Below, one piece after another: positions 1 to 9,218 of a DNA stretch of 64,000 bases. The stretch is from Comamonadaceae bacterium. GTDB lineage: Bacteria; Pseudomonadota; Gammaproteobacteria; Burkholderiales; Burkholderiaceae_C. A program made the position numbers and the translations under genes. The stretch is taken from contig CANGNS010000008.1 in the NCBI GenBank assembly GCA_947455465.1, forward strand, positions 1-64,000. The letters run 5' to 3'. The notes below the pieces were generated by a model that did not search any database, was not told where the DNA came from, and worked only from the letters and a program-made list of their open reading frames with translations. The first letter of the stretch is position 1; every line of letters starts with the position of its first letter.

Positions 1-3
1 ACT

Positions 4-147
4 ATGACTGATGCAGCTAACCCCTCAGGGCTGACAGACGAAGAAGCCCAAGAGTTCCACCAGTACTACATACAGGGTTACCTGTTGTGGGCTGTGGGCG
101 CTTTCTTCGCTCACAGCCTGGTGTGGATCTGGCGTCCCTGGTTCTAA
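4..147 (+). CDS. pufB: Light-harvesting complex 1 beta chain
   Basis: My translation (too short for the ORF track): MTDAANPSGLTDEEAQEFHQYYIQGYLLWAVGAFFAHSLVWIWRPWF; LH1-beta pattern with AFFAHSLVWIWRPW; followed by puf genes. Confidence 0.93.
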   Translation: MTDAANPSGLTDEEAQEFHQYYIQGYLLWAVGAFFAHSLVWIWRPWF

Positions 148-171
148 AAGAACCAAAAAACGGAGGTATGT

Positions 172-396
172 ATGGCCCAAGCAAACGAAACTAACCCGTC
201 TTTCATCTCGGATAGCCGTCTTAACGGCGATCGGCTGATGTTTGTGCTGGTCTTTTGTGTTTTCATGGCGCTCGCTGTGGTTGGACAGTTGCTGGCATTG
301 AATTGGCGCACCTGGCTACCTGGCGCGGAAGGATCGGCGACCACTTTGGTCGGCGTGAAATCTGCCGTGTATACCGTCATTTCTGGATTGAGTTAA
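172..396 (+). CDS. Small single-TM protein between pufB and pufA (possibly PufQ/PufX-like or LH-associated)
   Basis: 74-aa ORF with a good SD (cggaggt) 5 nt before ATG; one hydrophobic helix (LMFVLVFCVFMALAVVGQLLAL); no His in the helix, so not a standard LH alpha. Confidence 0.75.
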   Translation: MAQANETNPSFISDSRLNGDRLMFVLVFCVFMALAVVGQLLALNWRTWLPGAEGSATTLVGVKSAVYTVISGLS

Positions 397-411
397 CGAA
401 AGGAAATTCCT

Positions 412-600
412 ATGTGGCGCATTTGGCGTGTAATAGACCCGCGCAAAGCAGTCGTCTTAACCGGACTGCTGATCGCGTTTGTGTCTACAACGATTCACCT
501 GATTCAAATCAGTGGCGATCGTTACAACATCAACAGCTGGCATCCCGATACGGCCAAGGCCGTGAAGGCTGCACAGAACGCGGCTCTGCCGCAAAAATAA
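412..600 (+). CDS. pufA: Light-harvesting complex 1 alpha chain
   Basis: MWRIWRVIDPRKAVVLTGLLIAFVSTTIHLIQIS...: LH1-alpha N-terminus and BChl-ligating His. Confidence 0.92.
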   Translation: MWRIWRVIDPRKAVVLTGLLIAFVSTTIHLIQISGDRYNINSWHPDTAKAVKAAQNAALPQK

Positions 601-620
601 AGGCCTTAGGTCTTTGCTCG

Positions 621-668
621 GGCAGGCGCATGTGGCTCATGTATGTGAACGCTGCGTCTGTCTTTTTT
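621..668 (+). promoter_or_regulatory. Intercistronic stem-loop with U tract between pufA and pufL
   Basis: ggcaggcgca (621-630) pairs with tgcgtctgtc (653-662), 10 bp including G-U pairs, followed by TTTTTT (663-668). Confidence 0.6.
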
Positions 669-728
669 AAACCATTGACCTCACCGCGCTGGAACCGTTA
701 GACCGCAAGTCGGTCGGAGAGTGCAACT

Positions 729-1556
729 ATGTCCATGCTCAGTTTTGAACGTAAATACCGCGTGCGCGGTGGAACGCTTTTTGGCGGCGACCTTTTTGAT
801 TTTTGGGTCGGTCCGTTTTATGTCGGTTTCTTCGGAATCACGACGATTTTCTTTGCCGCTTTAGGCACCATGATGATTTTGTGGGGCGCCGCCATGGGCC
901 CTACCTGGAATCTCTGGCAAATCAATATCGCACCGCCGGACATTTCGTACGGCCTGCGTTTTGCACCCATGATGGAGGGTGGCCTGTGGCAGCTGATCAC
1001 TATCTGCGCGATCGGGGCCTTTGTGTCCTGGGCGTTGCGTGAGGTCGAGATTTGCCGCAAGCTGGGCATGGGCTTGCACGTGCCCGTCGCCTTCGGCATG
1101 GCCATCTTGGCTTATGTCAGCTTGCAGGTGATACGTCCTGTATTGATGGGCGCCTGGGGCCATGCTTTTCCATACGGCATTTACAGCCATCTGGACTGGG
1201 TGAGTAACACCGCCTACCAGTACCTGCATTTTCACTACAACCCCTGGCACATGATTGCGGCGAGCCTGTTCTTCGCGACGGTACTGGCCTTGTCGATGCA
1301 CGGCGGCCTGGTGCTGTCGGCCACCAACCCCGGCAAGGGCGAAGTGGTCAAGACGCCTGAGCATGAAGACACGTTCTTTCGCGACTTCATCGGCTACTCC
1401 GTGGGCACCTTGGGCATTCACCGCCTGGGCTTGTTTCTCGCATTAGCCGGTGTGTGGTTTGGCATCGTCTGCATCGTCGTGAGCGGGCCATTTTGGACAG
1501 GCGCCTGGCCCGAGTGGTGGAGCTGGTGGCTGAATATGCCTATCTGGCGCAGCTGA
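729..1556 (+). CDS. pufL: Photosynthetic reaction centre L subunit
   Basis: [36 protein letters not shown]...; multi-TM RC-L family. Confidence 0.98.
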   Translation: MSMLSFERKYRVRGGTLFGGDLFDFWVGPFYVGFFGITTIFFAALGTMMILWGAAMGPTWNLWQINIAPPDISYGLRFAPMMEGGLWQLITICAIGAFVSWALREVEICRKLGMGLHVPVAFGMAILAYVSLQVIRPVLMGAWGHAFPYGIYSHLDWVSNTAYQYLHFHYNPWHMIAASLFFATVLALSMHGGLVLSATNPGKGEVVKTPEHEDTFFRDFIGYSVGTLGIHRLGLFLALAGVWFGIVCIVVSGPFWTGAWPEWWSWWLNMPIWRS

Positions 1557-1575
1557 TTAGACGGAGGATACTGAG

Positions 1576-2550
1576 ATGGCCCAATACCAAAACCTGTTTA
1601 CCTCTGTGCAGCCGGTCGGTCCGGCACACCACGGAGTCGATTTGCCACGCGGCGACGATAAGCGCACTGGCACTCCCTTCTTCCTGCATCTGCTTGGCCG
1701 CATAGGCAACGCACAAATCGGCCCCGTGTACCTGGGATCGCTGGGCGTAGCCTCGCTGGTCTTTGGCATGGCGGCGTTCAATATCATCGGGTTCAATATG
1801 CTGGCCTCGGTGGACTGGAACCCGATCCAGCTCGTGCGCCAGCTGTTCTGGCTGGCCTTGGAGCCGCCAGCGCCGGCCTACGGCCTGGGCATTCCGCCGC
1901 TGGCCCAAGGTGGCTGGTGGCTGCTGGTCGGCTTTATGCTGACCGTATCCATCTTGCTGTGGTGGGTCCGTACCTATCGGCGCGCGCGCCAGCTGGGGCT
2001 GGGCACGCATGTGGCCTGGGCTTTTGCTGCGGCGATATGGCTGTATCTGGTGTGCGGATTTTTCCGCCCCATCATGATGGGCAGCTGGTCCGAGGCGGTG
2101 CCGTTTGGTATCTTCCCGCACCTTGACTGGGTGTCTGCGCTGTCATTGCGCTACGGCAATTTGTTCTACAACCCCTTCCACGCCTTGTCCATTGTGTTCT
2201 TGTATGGCTCGGTGCTTCTGTTTGCCATGCACGGCGCGACGATTTTGGCGGTCAGCCGTTACGGCGGAGAGCGCGAGATTGAGCAAATTGTCGATCGTGG
2301 AACCGCTTCCGAACGCGCCGCCTTATTCTGGCGCTGGACGATGGGCTTTAACGCCACGATGGAGTCCATCCATCGCTGGGCCTGGTGGTTTGCGGTGCTC
2401 TGCCCTCTGGTCGGTGGCATTGGTATCTTGCTGACCGGCACTGTGGTGGACAACTGGTATCTGTGGTCGGTCAAGCACCATGTGGTGCCCGCGTACCCGC
2501 TGGGCAACCCGGTGGTTGTGGATCCGGCACTTCTGGGAGCAAAGCCATGA
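1576..2550 (+). CDS. pufM: Photosynthetic reaction centre M subunit
   Basis: 324 aa, RC-M family, directly after pufL. Confidence 0.98.
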   Translation: MAQYQNLFTSVQPVGPAHHGVDLPRGDDKRTGTPFFLHLLGRIGNAQIGPVYLGSLGVASLVFGMAAFNIIGFNMLASVDWNPIQLVRQLFWLALEPPAPAYGLGIPPLAQGGWWLLVGFMLTVSILLWWVRTYRRARQLGLGTHVAWAFAAAIWLYLVCGFFRPIMMGSWSEAVPFGIFPHLDWVSALSLRYGNLFYNPFHALSIVFLYGSVLLFAMHGATILAVSRYGGEREIEQIVDRGTASERAALFWRWTMGFNATMESIHRWAWWFAVLCPLVGGIGILLTGTVVDNWYLWSVKHHVVPAYPLGNPVVVDPALLGAKP

Positions 2551-3575
2551 AACTGACAACCAAACTTGGGCTATCACTGCTGGCCCCGCTGCTCTTAGGC
2601 CTCTTGGCGGGTTGCGAGCGCCCGCCGATTGACACGGTGCAAACCGGCTATCGGGGTACGGGTATGGAGCAAATCTACAACCCACGCACTTTGCTCAAAC
2701 AAGCCTCGCTGAACCAGGCGCCCGCGCCTGCCGATGCCGCTGCGGCGGACGGCCCTAAAGCCAGCCAGGTGTACCAAAACGTACAAGTGTTAGGCGATTT
2801 GAGCGTCTCGCAATTCAATCGCCATATGGCGTCCATCACCCAATGGGTGGCACCTGATGTCGGTTGTGCGTATTGCCATAACACCGAGAACTTTGCGGAC
2901 GACGGCAAATACACCAAAGTGGTGGCGCGGCGCATGATTCAGATGACGCAGCGTGTCAATCAGGACTGGAAGGCCCACGTGGCCGAGACCGGCGTGACCT
3001 GCTACACCTGCCATCGGGGCAACCATATCCCGACCAATGTGTGGTTTGCGCCTAAAGACCGCAAGTACGCCAACAGTGCGATGGGCGATCTGGCAGGCCA
3101 AAACCTGGCCTCTAAAGAAGCTGGCTTGACATCGTTGCCCTTTGATCCCTTCACGCCCTACTTGAAGGACGCAGCGCCCATCCGTGTGAACGGCAATGAA
3201 GCCATGGCCGGTATTGGTAATTACGCCAATCGGGCATCGCTCAAGCAAACCGAGCATACCTACTCGCTCATGGTGCATATGTCGGAATCTCTGGGGGTGA
3301 ACTGCACCTACTGCCACAACACGCGCAACTTCCAGTCTTGGGAGCAATCGCGTCCGCAGCGCGTTACAGCGTGGCATGGCATCCGCATGGCGCGTGACCT
3401 GAACAACGACTACATGGGCCCACTCACCGACAAGTTCCCGGCCGAGCGCCTGGGTCCCAAGGGCGATGTGGCCAAGGTCAATTGCACTACCTGCCACCAA
3501 GGCGCTTACAAGCCTTTGTATGGCGCCGCTATGGCCAAGGACTATCCTGAATTGCAATCTCTGGCCAAACCCTAA
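2547..3575 (+). CDS. pufC: Reaction-centre tetraheme cytochrome c subunit
   Basis: ATG at 2547 overlaps the pufM stop (ATGA); lipobox LLAGC; four CXXCH motifs (CAYCH, CYTCH, CTYCH, CTTCH). Confidence 0.97.
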   Translation: MKLTTKLGLSLLAPLLLGLLAGCERPPIDTVQTGYRGTGMEQIYNPRTLLKQASLNQAPAPADAAAADGPKASQVYQNVQVLGDLSVSQFNRHMASITQWVAPDVGCAYCHNTENFADDGKYTKVVARRMIQMTQRVNQDWKAHVAETGVTCYTCHRGNHIPTNVWFAPKDRKYANSAMGDLAGQNLASKEAGLTSLPFDPFTPYLKDAAPIRVNGNEAMAGIGNYANRASLKQTEHTYSLMVHMSESLGVNCTYCHNTRNFQSWEQSRPQRVTAWHGIRMARDLNNDYMGPLTDKFPAERLGPKGDVAKVNCTTCHQGAYKPLYGAAMAKDYPELQSLAKP

Positions 3576-3590
3576 GTTTGCGTAAAACCC

Positions 3591-3628
3591 AAAGGCCTCC
3601 ACACATCGGGGTGGGGGCCTTTTTTTTT
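3591..3628 (+). terminator. Rho-independent terminator of the puf operon
   Basis: aaaggcctccacacatcggggtgggggccttttttttt: GC stem followed by a T run. Confidence 0.85.
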
Positions 3629-3639
3629 GGAGTCAGCCC

Positions 3640-4350
3640 ATGACAGCGGCGTCCGCGATGCACCGCAGTGACCAGACCATCGTAGTGGTCTTGGCCGACA
3701 TCGCGCCGGCTTCGTGCATGTGGGGTTGGGCGCGCATTGTCATAGGCCCGCAGTCCCTGATGGCCATGGACGGCGTGCGCTTTGCCAAGGTCCTGGGCAG
3801 TGGCTACGAGGGAGGCTTTGGGCTTAAGCCCAGTAGCTCGCGCCAAGGATTGTTCCTGGTATTTCATACCGCTCTGGCCGCCCATGATTTTGTGGCGCAC
3901 TCGACGCTGCTGAAGTCCTATCGGGAGCGCTCGCGCGAGCTGTGTTTGGTCATGCTGCGCACCTGGTCTTGCCGGGGCAGCTGGGACGGCACCGCGCTGG
4001 ACCTGGCTGCCGACAAGCCGCTAGTTGGCCCCATTGCGGCGCTGACCCGCGCGTCCATCCAAGTGCGCAAGGCGTCCGCGTTCTGGCAACACGCGCCGCC
4101 TTCGCAATCGGCGCTGGACGGCGTGAAAGGCATTCAACTGGCCGTCGGCCTGGGCGAGGCGCCGTTTTTGCGTCAAGCGACCTTTACCGTGTGGGACAGT
4201 GTGGACGCCATGGACGCCTACGCCCGCAGCGGCCCGCATTTGGAAGCCATCAAGGCCGCTGCACAGCACCAGTATTTCTCGGAATCGATGTTTGCGCGCT
4301 TTGTGCCACTGTCGATAGAGGGCCGCTGGAAAGACCGTGACTATGGCTGA
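3640..4350 (+). CDS. crtA: Spheroidene monooxygenase
   Basis: 236 aa; CrtA-like sequence (VVLADIAPASCMWGWARIVIG..., GVKGIQLAVGLGEAP); next to crtD/crtC. Confidence 0.9.
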   Translation: MTAASAMHRSDQTIVVVLADIAPASCMWGWARIVIGPQSLMAMDGVRFAKVLGSGYEGGFGLKPSSSRQGLFLVFHTALAAHDFVAHSTLLKSYRERSRELCLVMLRTWSCRGSWDGTALDLAADKPLVGPIAALTRASIQVRKASAFWQHAPPSQSALDGVKGIQLAVGLGEAPFLRQATFTVWDSVDAMDAYARSGPHLEAIKAAAQHQYFSESMFARFVPLSIEGRWKDRDYG

Positions 4351-5896
4351 CCCTCTGCGTACGCGCCGCGTGGTGGTCGTGGGCGCGGGCATCGGCGGCT
4401 TGTGCAGCGCCTTGGTGTTGGCGCACCGGGGCTTGGACGTGACCTTGGTGGAAGCCGCGGCCACACCCGGCGGCAAGATACGCCAGACTTTGGTCGATGG
4501 CGTAGGTGTGGACGCCGGGCCCACGGTGTTCACCATGCGCTGGGTGCTGGAGCAGATGCTGGCCGAGGTCGGCACTTCTTTGCAAGATATCCTGACCTTA
4601 GCGCCCATCGGCGTACTGGCCCGCCATGCCTGGCGCGGCAGTGCGCAGCGTCTGGATTTGCTGGCCGATACCCAGGCTAGCGCCGATGCCATCGCCCGCT
4701 TTAGCAGCCCGCAAGAGGCCAAACGCTTTTTAGGCTTTTGTCGCGAAACCCGTGCGCTGTATGACGCGCTGGAAAAACCGTATATCCGCAGCGAACGCCC
4801 GAACCTGCTCAGCATGGTCGGCGACCTGGGTATTGGCGGCATGACCACGCTGGCCGGGCTGGGGCCGTTTGCCAGCCTATGGCGCAGTTTGGGTCGGCAT
4901 TTTCATGACCCACGACTGCAGCAACTCTTTGGCCGCTACGCCACCTACTGTGGCTCTTCGCCCTGGTCTGCGCCCGCTACCTTGATGCTGGTCGCGCAAG
5001 TGGAGCTCGATGGCGTGTGGTCGGTGCAAGGCGGTATGTTCGCGGTAGCGCAGGCCTTAGCCAGCTTAGGAGAAAAACATGGCGTGCAGTCGCGCTACGG
5101 CCAGGCTTGCACGCAAATCCTATTAAGCAAAGGCCGCGTCAGCGGCGTGCAACTGGCCAGCGGCGAAGTCATCCCGGCAGACGATGTGGTGTTTAACGGC
5201 GATGTGGCGGCGCTGGGCCAAGGCCTGTTGGGCGACGCGTTACGTCCCGCGTTCAAGCCGGTGCCAGCTGCATCCCGTTCGCTATCGGCCTTTACCATGG
5301 CCATGCACGCGACCGCCAGCGGTTTCCCGCTGGTGCGGCACAACGTGTTTTTTGACAATGACTACCGCAGCGAGTTTAAAGATATTTTTCAGCACCGCCA
5401 ACTGCCACGCCAAGGCACGGTGTATGTGTGCGCACAAGACCGGCAAGACAATGGTCTGGCGCACAGCGGCCCGGAGCGCTTGTTGTGCCTGGTCAATGCA
5501 CCGGCGGACGGCGACACCCATAGTTTTGATGCAGGGGAGATAGACAGATGCGAATCGAACAGCCTGGACTTGATGCGCCACTGTGGCCTGGAGGTGCTTT
5601 GGCAGCCGCATCAACGGGTACGCACCTTGCCGCAGGACTTTGCGCGTCTTTTCCCGGGCAGCGGGGGCGCGCTGTATGGACAGGCGACCCACGGCTGGAT
5701 GTCGGCCTTTGCGCGGCACTCGGCGCGCACCCCGGTGCCGGGCCTGTACTTAGCGGGGGGCAGCGTGCATCCGGGGCCGGGCGTGCCGATGGCGGCCATG
5801 TCGGGCCGACTGGCGGCCGCCACGCTGATGGCGCACCACGATTCGACCAGCCGGTCGCGCCGGGTGCTTATCTCTGGTGGTATGTCGACGCGCTAA
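4343..5896 (+). CDS. crtD: Carotenoid 3,4-desaturase (hydroxyneurosporene/methoxyneurosporene dehydrogenase)
   Basis: FAD motif VVVVGAGIGGLCSALVLAHRG; phytoene-desaturase-family C-terminus PGLYLAGGSVHPGPGVPMAAMSGRLAA; overlaps the crtA stop. Confidence 0.9.
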   Translation: MADPLRTRRVVVVGAGIGGLCSALVLAHRGLDVTLVEAAATPGGKIRQTLVDGVGVDAGPTVFTMRWVLEQMLAEVGTSLQDILTLAPIGVLARHAWRGSAQRLDLLADTQASADAIARFSSPQEAKRFLGFCRETRALYDALEKPYIRSERPNLLSMVGDLGIGGMTTLAGLGPFASLWRSLGRHFHDPRLQQLFGRYATYCGSSPWSAPATLMLVAQVELDGVWSVQGGMFAVAQALASLGEKHGVQSRYGQACTQILLSKGRVSGVQLASGEVIPADDVVFNGDVAALGQGLLGDALRPAFKPVPAASRSLSAFTMAMHATASGFPLVRHNVFFDNDYRSEFKDIFQHRQLPRQGTVYVCAQDRQDNGLAHSGPERLLCLVNAPADGDTHSFDAGEIDRCESNSLDLMRHCGLEVLWQPHQRVRTLPQDFARLFPGSGGALYGQATHGWMSAFARHSARTPVPGLYLAGGSVHPGPGVPMAAMSGRLAAATLMAHHDSTSRSRRVLISGGMSTR

Positions 5897-6768
5897 GCGA
5901 CGACGGGCAGCATGGCCTGTCCATCATCGCTTTTGTAGGCAGCGTGTTTTCGCCCTACTACGCGCTGGCGCGCAAGCTGGGCGGCGGCGTGGCCGAGGCC
6001 GAAAACTATTGCGCGCTCAACGTCGCTCTGTATGGCAAAGCCGGCAAACGCTGGACCATGACCGAGCGGGGCCGCAGCCACATTGAGCGCAGCGCAGACC
6101 ACTACCGCATCGGCCCGAGCAGCCTGCACTGGGACGGCCAAGCCCTGCATATCGAATTTGATGAAATCAACGTGCCCATCCCTATGCGTGTGCGCGGTCG
6201 CGTCACTGTGCGGCCCGAAGGCTTATGCCGCTTTGTTACCGCGCTGGACAACGAGGGCCGCCACCGCTGGGGGCCGATCGCGCCTTGCTCGCGCGTGGAG
6301 GTGGAGCTAGACAAGCCCGGCGCGCGCTGGAGCGGACACGCCTATATGGACTCCAACGAAGGCGACGAGCCGGTAGAAAAAGGCTTTCGCGACTGGGACT
6401 GGGCGCGCGCCGAAATGGCCAACGGCGACACCGCCGTGGTCTATGACGTACGCCCCCTAGACGGCCCAGGCCGCGTGGTGGCACAACGCTTTGCGCGCAA
6501 TGGCGAAACCACTGCCTTCGACGCACCACCGCGTCACGCCCTGCCTGCATCGGGCTGGCGCATCCCTCGGGCCATGAGCAGCGAAGCAGGCAGCGCACCG
6601 CAACTGGTCAGCACCTTGGAGGACACCCCGTTTTATGTCCGCTCCCTGCTGCGCACACGATTGCTAGGCGAGGATGTAACCGCAGTCCATGAGTCGCTAG
6701 ACGTGCCGCGCCTGGTGTCGCTGCCGGTGCGGATGATGTTGCCTTGGCGGATGCCCAGGCGGGGGTGA
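5548..6768 (+). CDS. crtC: Hydroxyneurosporene synthase (carotenoid 1,2-hydratase); true start uncertain
   Basis: CrtC signature FDQPVAPGAYLWWYVDALSDDGQHGLSIIAFVGSVFSPYYA starts at 5842; the only in-frame ATG upstream is 5548, inside crtD. Confidence 0.88.
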   Translation: MRIEQPGLDAPLWPGGALAAASTGTHLAAGLCASFPGQRGRAVWTGDPRLDVGLCAALGAHPGAGPVLSGGQRASGAGRADGGHVGPTGGRHADGAPRFDQPVAPGAYLWWYVDALSDDGQHGLSIIAFVGSVFSPYYALARKLGGGVAEAENYCALNVALYGKAGKRWTMTERGRSHIERSADHYRIGPSSLHWDGQALHIEFDEINVPIPMRVRGRVTVRPEGLCRFVTALDNEGRHRWGPIAPCSRVEVELDKPGARWSGHAYMDSNEGDEPVEKGFRDWDWARAEMANGDTAVVYDVRPLDGPGRVVAQRFARNGETTAFDAPPRHALPASGWRIPRAMSSEAGSAPQLVSTLEDTPFYVRSLLRTRLLGEDVTAVHESLDVPRLVSLPVRMMLPWRMPRRG

Positions 6769-6780
6769 GGGGCCACTGAT

Positions 6781-6809
6781 TTGACAAGGTAAGGAATTAA
6801 CCTTACTAT
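6781..6809 (+). promoter_or_regulatory. Promoter with operator palindrome for the PrlF/YhaV module
   Basis: TTGACA (6781-6786), 17-bp spacer, TACTAT (6804-6809); GTAAGG-aattaa-CCTTAC (6789-6806) fills the spacer. Confidence 0.65.
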
Positions 6810-6833
6810 TTGCCACATTGACCGGAGGAAAAA

Positions 6834-7154
6834 ATGTCCCATATCCAAGAAGTGGCCACCATTACGTCAAAGGGCCAGATTACCCTGCCCAAGGCGATCC
6901 GTCAGGCGCTGGGCGTGGACTATGGCGGCAAAGTGGCGTTTCAATTGCGGGGCTCCAAAGTCGTCGTGACACGTGCGGATACGGCGGACCATGAGGACCC
7001 GGCAATTGGCGCTTTCTTGGCCTTGCTGGAGTCGGACATCCGCGCAGGCCGCCATGTGGGCAGCCTGCCGGACGACTTGGTGCAAGCCATGCAGGCCACG
7101 CTGGAACAAGCGACCGATATAGCAGCGGATATTGAGGGCGACGTCGCTCTGTGA
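6834..7154 (+). CDS. prlF: SpoVT/AbrB-fold antitoxin, PrlF family
   Basis: EVATITSKGQITLPKAIRQALGVDYGGKVAFQ: swapped-hairpin AbrB motif; overlaps the yhaV start. Confidence 0.85.
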   Translation: MSHIQEVATITSKGQITLPKAIRQALGVDYGGKVAFQLRGSKVVVTRADTADHEDPAIGAFLALLESDIRAGRHVGSLPDDLVQAMQATLEQATDIAADIEGDVAL

Positions 7155-7609
7155 TGCAAAGTCATGGATGGACGCTGCTGTTTCATGCGTGCCTAATAGA
7201 GCAGCTACAAAAACTGCGTGCCGCCGCGCAGCGGGCGGAGCAACAAGACCCCAAAGGCTTCGCGACCCATGCCAACGTCAGGCTGTTTGCGGCTTTGTCC
7301 AAGCTGATATGGGAAGCGGTACCCAGCGACCCGCACCGTCAAGAGTATCGTCAGGGCAACACCATGGGCCCCGAATTTCGCCACTGGCGGCGCGCAAAAA
7401 TCGGGCGCCGTTTTCGGCTTTTTTTCCGGTTTGACACCAAAACCCGCATCATCATTTTTGCCTGGGTTAATGACGAGAACACCCTGCGTGCATCAGGCAG
7501 CAAAAGCGACCCTTACGTCGTCTTTCAACGCATGCTCGAACGCGGTCAGCCGCCCGATGATTGGGCGGCGCTCAAGCAGGCGAGCCGGGCCGATTGGAGC
7601 GCCAGCTAA
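7151..7609 (+). CDS. yhaV: Type II toxin, YhaV family
   Basis: HGWTLLFHACLIEQLQKL... / RLFFRFDTKTRIIIFAWVNDENTLRASGSKSDPYVVFQRML; GTG start overlaps the antitoxin TGA. Confidence 0.85.
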   Translation: MMQSHGWTLLFHACLIEQLQKLRAAAQRAEQQDPKGFATHANVRLFAALSKLIWEAVPSDPHRQEYRQGNTMGPEFRHWRRAKIGRRFRLFFRFDTKTRIIIFAWVNDENTLRASGSKSDPYVVFQRMLERGQPPDDWAALKQASRADWSAS

Positions 7610-7634
7610 TTCCAAGCAGCACCGACCCTCAACC

Positions 7635-8225
7635 ATGCCCGAAGCTCCCACCGACTCCGTCCACCCCACGTCCGCGCTGGCCTGGCGCAAGTGGCTGGAG
7701 CGCCACCATGCGCGGGGCCAGGGCGTTTGGCTGATTAGCTACAAAGTAGCCACCGGCAAACCGCGCATGGCGTATGACGAGGCGGTGGCGGCGGCGCTGT
7801 GCTTTGGCTGGATAGACAGCAAGCCGCGCGCGCTGGACGAGGGGCGCTCCATGCTGTGGTTTGCACCCCGAAAAAAAGGCAGTGCCTGGAGCAAAAACAA
7901 CAAAAAACGGGTGGAGCAACTGCTGCGCGCAAACCTGATGCATGCATCAGGCCTGGCAAAAATCGAAGAGGCCAAGCAAGACGGAAGCTGGGTCAAACTA
8001 GACAGCGTGGAAGCGCTGGAGATACCGCCCGATTTGATCGAGGCATTCAAGGCCCACCCCGGCGCTCAGGGCCATTTCGAGGCCTTTCCCCGCTCTAGCA
8101 AACGGGCCATTTTGGAGTGGATCGGCAATGCCAAAACCGAGGCGACGCGGGCTAAGCGCGTGGGGGAGACGGCGGCCTTGGCAGAGGGGAATGTGCGGGC
8201 TAATCAGTGGGTGAGGAAACAATAG
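7635..8225 (+). CDS. YdeI/OmpD-associated family protein
   Basis: LAWRKWLERHHARGQGVWLISYK...CFGWIDSKPRALDEGRSMLWFAPRKKGSAWSKNNKKR; YdeI family pattern; start ATG at 7635. Confidence 0.8.
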   Translation: MPEAPTDSVHPTSALAWRKWLERHHARGQGVWLISYKVATGKPRMAYDEAVAAALCFGWIDSKPRALDEGRSMLWFAPRKKGSAWSKNNKKRVEQLLRANLMHASGLAKIEEAKQDGSWVKLDSVEALEIPPDLIEAFKAHPGAQGHFEAFPRSSKRAILEWIGNAKTEATRAKRVGETAALAEGNVRANQWVRKQ

Positions 8226-8320
8226 GTAGAGCAAGCTTAGCCAGAAAAATCTGATAATTTGTTGCACCTTGAATTGTCCGGTATGGACCAGAAGCCGTCA
8301 TTGACCTAATCTTTTTATGA

Positions 8321-8353
8321 AGCTGCTACAGGCACAAAGCTAGCATAGCAGCT
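8321..8353. repeat. Intergenic inverted repeat
   Basis: AGCTGCTA (8321-8328) and TAGCAGCT (8346-8353), perfect 8-bp arms. Confidence 0.5.
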
Positions 8354-8699
8354 TGTAATTTGCATGCCTTGCAGGAGTCATTCGGACCTATCATGTCGAT
8401 GGCCGCTATGTAACCATTTATTCATCAAAATCAAACACCTTCGGTGGGCCGTAACCGGCCTTTTCAAGCGAAAGTTTGAAACATCAAAAATTCGTCTTTG
8501 ACGAAACTCTAAGTGTGAAAAGAAGTCACAGATAAGTTAGCGATAAAACGGATCTCACTTTCGTCAGCAAGGCGTCCTGCTATGTAGTATTTGCCGGTTT
8601 AGGCCAGCTGGCATCCAATTTTTCACCAGTTAAAAACCGCTTGGTAGGCTCATCGTAGTGCCTTTTGCAGACTTTAAGATGCCTACATCGTTCGGATAA

Positions 8700-9218
8700 C
8701 TATTGTTTCCGCAGTGATGGCAATCCAAATGGGGTTAAGACAATTGCCAGAATCCAAATCACGGGTCCCCCAACAGTCCCAGCCGTCAGCTCTATGACGC
8801 CTGAAGTAACCATAGCAAAGAGAAAAGTAAGGTCGGCAATACCAATGACTATAAGCCCTATGAAATAGGCAGCCCACGACGCACGATTCAAAATGAGCCA
8901 TGCAACGGCTAATCCTAATATTCCATATCCACCAACGTCAATGCAAAAGTTCAGAAGTAACTGGCCTTGTGCAAACGCTGTAATGCCATTTGTAGCGTGC
9001 ACATAGGATGCACGAGGGGCATTGGCACCACCCACCACAATATTCCATAGCCCTGGAGTGCCATTGGTGAGGAATTGGTGAATTCCCTCATAGCCGACCC
9101 AGATGTGAAGAATGCCCCACAGAACGAAGAGCCAAGCACCTACCTTTGCGGAAATGCCTAGGCTGGGTTTGTTTGCAGGTGCTGAAAAGGTATCCTTAGC
9201 AAAACCTTCTGTGTTCAT
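8700..9218 (-). CDS. Membrane protein of unknown function, about 4 TM
   Basis: 172 aa, hydrophobic; ATG overlaps the stop of the hydrolase gene (ATGA). Confidence 0.75.
   Translation of the reverse strand: MNTEGFAKDTFSAPANKPSLGISAKVGAWLFVLWGILHIWVGYEGIHQFLTNGTPGLWNIVVGGANAPRASYVHATNGITAFAQGQLLLNFCIDVGGYGILGLAVAWLILNRASWAAYFIGLIVIGIADLTFLFAMVTSGVIELTAGTVGGPVIWILAIVLTPFGLPSLRKQ

Noticed and set aside
1540-2121. 193-aa minus-strand ORF opposite pufM
   Set aside because: Shadow ORF of pufM.
2790-3602. 270-aa minus-strand ORF opposite pufC
   Set aside because: Antisense of the tetraheme cytochrome gene; no recognisable domain; typical high-GC shadow ORF.
8226-8700. Possible CRISPR or tandem repeat array in the AT-richer gap
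   Set aside because: Only one inverted repeat was found; no regularly spaced repeated units.
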